A DNA stretch of 64,000 bases from Mactromeris polynyma (lineage: Eukaryota > Mollusca > Bivalvia > Venerida > Mactridae), in the NCBI GenBank assembly GCA_032209605.1, contig JASFXZ010000003.1, positions 5,458,807 through 5,522,806 on the forward strand, given 5' to 3'. Shown here piece by piece: positions 61,351-64,000 of the stretch. Positions within the stretch are counted from its first letter, which is position 1; the number at the start of each line of letters is the position of its first letter. A model generated the notes under the pieces. The model was not told the DNA's origin and searched no databases. It worked only from the letters and a program-made list of their open reading frames with translations. The translations under genes and the position numbers were made by a program.

Positions 61351-63892
61351 GTTGAACATGATATATTACAGGGGATGCGAAGCATATTTCTACAGGGATA
61401 TTTGGCGCCGGTGACACAATAAGAATTATACATACATATCGGTTCTCAACAAATATTGAGACACCATTTGATATCACCGCTACCGTATTCTAGAACGGTA
61501 AGTTTCCGTTACACATTCAAACTTCCATATTAAAGTGCGTTGTTTGTTATGTACGATCTCGAAAAACTATAACCGAACTTTCGACAGAGCAATATTCATA
61601 CATATCGGTTCTCAACAAATATTGAGACACCGTTTGATATCAAAATGGCTTATGATTATGAACAAGGGCGGTAAATATTGTAGATGTGCGGACTATATTC
61701 ATTGTCAGATGAAATTAAGCACGACAATTTATGATGAGTTGTATGATTATTCAAACGTTTATTTATTTCTTAAACTTCACTTCTCCCATCTTCAGATATA
61801 AAACCGATTGATCCAAAGATCTGTGAGCCGATATATGTACACTACTATACTCCATCGGTCAACCCGGACAGCGGCACAATGTACGGACTGCATGTTATGG
61901 ACCAGGGACCAATTACATCAGAACACATTTTTGACATACCAAAACCATGTCAGCATTTGTAAATTTCTTGGAAGTGTTCATTTCTCATCCTTATTGTTTT
62001 TTGACGCAACCGTACTAACATGGTTTTGCTATTTGCATATCAGTGTTGTGTAAACCAATCAAATCTTACGTTAACCACAAAGGCAACTTGGATTTCGGTA
62101 AATTTACCCAATTTCGGTAAGGTAACGTACCCTTTATCGAAAGTCTAACCAATCCGCATCAAGGTCACACACGTTATTCGATTGAAGAGAAATTGCCTTG
62201 GTGATTAACGTTAGATTTGATATCTTCATAAATTAAAGATATTATTATTATTAAGTTACTGTAACATTTAAATACACATACGCTGTACATACAGAGAATC
62301 TTAGAATATACAAAAGAAAGTTGATGCATGACATCTATTTCGCCGGAAAAAATGATTAGTCAAATAATTATTTTGAAATATTTGAAGGGAATATGTCGAA
62401 AATAACACGAACCTGACATGATAACACTAACAGAATTTTGTAAATATTGAAATATGCAATATGCCTGTTTAAGAAATGCACATATATATTATTGATGTAA
62501 ATAAAAAACAAAGGGCAAACTCATCTTTTTTCTTTGGATAAAATGTCATAAACAGCCTTAAAGAAAAATAAATTGCATATAAGATGAAATGACATTAAAC
62601 ATAAGAAAATTATTCTCTTCATTCTATGCTAAGAAACTTTGTCATGGTGTTAAACTGCAAACATACTGAATAGTCAGACTAACTGCTGTAGGCCTATAGA
62701 TACGTCTTTTATGACTGTTTCGGACAATAAAAACACAAAATAATTGTTAGATCCAAAAAAATGCTCCACTGCATCATAGAGGTACACCGTCTTTTAAATC
62801 GAGAGAAAAATACATAAAGTTGCATTTTCACTGAAATGTAAACATTTTCATAGAACATGTTTGCATAATAAGTTTTTTGAAATCCGCTGCGGTTGTTTTT
62901 ATTGTGAAAAACCGCATTTGAAATGCTTGAAACAATAACCGCTCCTCCAATGAACAAAGGATACAAAATATGTAAATATTATCTGTTTTTAGACTGTCGG
63001 CCGCACTGGATGAAATAGCTAGTCAATAGACGCAAACATGTACTAGTATTTGATTTGTGATTTATAGTGTGAAAAATGTTGTCCGACATGCGTGTAATTT
63101 AGTTTTTCTTTGAATATTTTTGTGTTATTGTTCGCCAAAGTATCAACCAAGTTTCTGGTGTGTCTTGTGGTTTTCTGATTTATAAACACATTGAAAAATC
63201 CATGACGTTATTAATTCAAGAAGACAATGCATCGTTATAAATACGTCATGATAAACGTACTCATTGATGCATACTAATTAGGAAATACATTAATAACATA
63301 AGTATGACAAACGTTATTTTGATACAACAGACATTAGTTTTTAGTCTCCTTCAACTTTGATGACGTATGATTTGTCCAATAACAATGTAAAGTTGCGGTT
63401 ACAAAAACAATGTTTCTTTAATTTCGACATATTCTCTTTGGTGTTGTTTTGTTGCTAGTGTATATCGGCTCGCGTGATGTCCTTCATGTTTACATTCTGT
63501 TTTATGTTTAAGACAGGTTTGACCTTCTTTCATTAAGGACTTTGCGCTGATTGGTTAGATAACGTATATTCATGATGTATTGATACAATCTTTATCACAT
63601 ACAAAACGGAGACGTGATTTTGTTTTGCATTTTCGTATTGAATGCACATTTATCGGTAAAAATCTAAAATTAAAATGCAAGACGCCAGACCATAACACAT
63701 TATGTGTATGACACTGTTTGGTACAATGAAGCACAAAAACAACAAATTACTTCTAGCGAGCATGTTTTGTTTACTATCTCAAATATCTTTCTCCAAAATT
63801 ATGCGAGGGTTTCCCAGAAGTGCACGAATATTTGTTATATAAAATTATGAAATTGTACACAGAAAATCTCAAAGAAATGCACACAGAAGTTG

Positions 63893-64000
63893 GAAGGTGG
63901 ACCGGAAGGCGCACTGGAAGGTGGACCGGAAAGCGCACTGGAAGGTGGACCGGAAGGCGCACTGGAAGGTTGACCGGAAGGCGCACTGGAAGGTGGACCG
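63893..64000 (+). repeat. 24-bp minisatellite, start of second array
   Basis: GGAAGGTGGACCGGAAGGCG CACT units, continuing past the window end. Sister of the array at 37495-37790. Confidence 0.85.

Larger units (their letters stand above)
60379..61962 (+). pseudogene. Ependymin-related pseudogene, exons 2-4 only
   Basis: Exons 60379-60457, 61372-61497 and 61796-61962 keep splice sites and phases of the copy at 32533-35572. Exon 1 with the signal peptide is absent: homology begins inside intron 1. Exon 3 has TAG at 61491-61493 where the intact copy has AAG, stopping the frame before exon 4. Exon 2 also changes the conserved cysteine in EQCIP to phenylalanine (KQFIP). Exon 4 is still open to its normal TAA, so decay is recent. 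Confidence 0.85.
60018..64000 (+). repeat. Duplicated block 1, second copy (partner 33805-37870)
   Basis: Contains exons 2-4 of the ependymin-related gene, the same MITE insertion, the same 3' flank and the start of the 24-bp minisatellite at the window edge. Confidence 0.85.

Overview
The window looks like nuclear DNA of an invertebrate animal, most probably a bivalve mollusc. The genes are split by short AT-rich introns with GT..AG borders. The intergenic DNA is crowded with small inverted-repeat transposons and minisatellites. A mitochondrial aconitase with a complete animal-type sequence and an ependymin-related secreted protein fit a mollusc. The species call is inference; the eukaryotic, metazoan origin is clear.

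Layout. (1) 1-10,027, minus strand: the first half of an annexin A7/A11-like gene. Six coding exons give a lysine/serine-rich head, a long Gly-Pro-Tyr-rich region and the first helix of annexin repeat I; the annexin core lies beyond position 1. (2) 10,149-11,137: a 5'-truncated, frameshifted ORF1 (three zinc knuckles) of a non-LTR retrotransposon, with no ORF2 behind it. (3) 11.1-15.4 kb: intergenic DNA with several MITE-like repeats. (4) 15,453-29,752, plus strand: a complete mitochondrial aconitase gene (ACO2 type), 19 coding exons, 779 residues, all iron-sulfur cysteines present. (5) 32,533-35,572, plus: a four-exon ependymin-related gene. (6) 40.6-43.6 kb, plus: secreted-protein gene A, with a signal peptide and no family I can name. 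(7) 45.03-47.90 kb: a 31-bp minisatellite of about 93 units. (8) 50.0-57.9 kb, plus: gene B, a paralogue of A. Its second intron holds a three-level nest of DNA transposons, and a perfect 8-bp microsatellite of about 800 bp lies just after its last coding exon. (9) 60.0-64.0 kb: a second copy of the 3' part of the ependymin-related locus, without exon 1 and with an in-frame stop, hence a pseudogene.

The right half is a set of duplications: ependymin-related copy 1, gene A, minisatellite, gene B, ependymin-related pseudocopy. Duplicated noncoding DNA around the genes (33.8-37.8 kb with 60.0-64.0 kb; 40.6-44.9 kb with 50.0-59.3 kb) allows presence/absence comparison of transposons between paralogues. 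One MITE family with TIR CAGTAAAACCTCA and TA target sites occurs at least eleven times, and one copy appears to supply the 5' splice site of the first annexin coding exon. A second MITE family carries full CRE/ATF octamers (TGACGTCA) in its inverted repeats.

There is no operon-like linkage. Aconitase and annexin are ordinary housekeeping genes. The ependymin-related gene and A/B are secreted-protein genes that share only their neighbourhood and duplication history. All exon borders were set by eye from splice consensus, reading-frame continuity and, for aconitase, comparison with the known protein family; no search was run.
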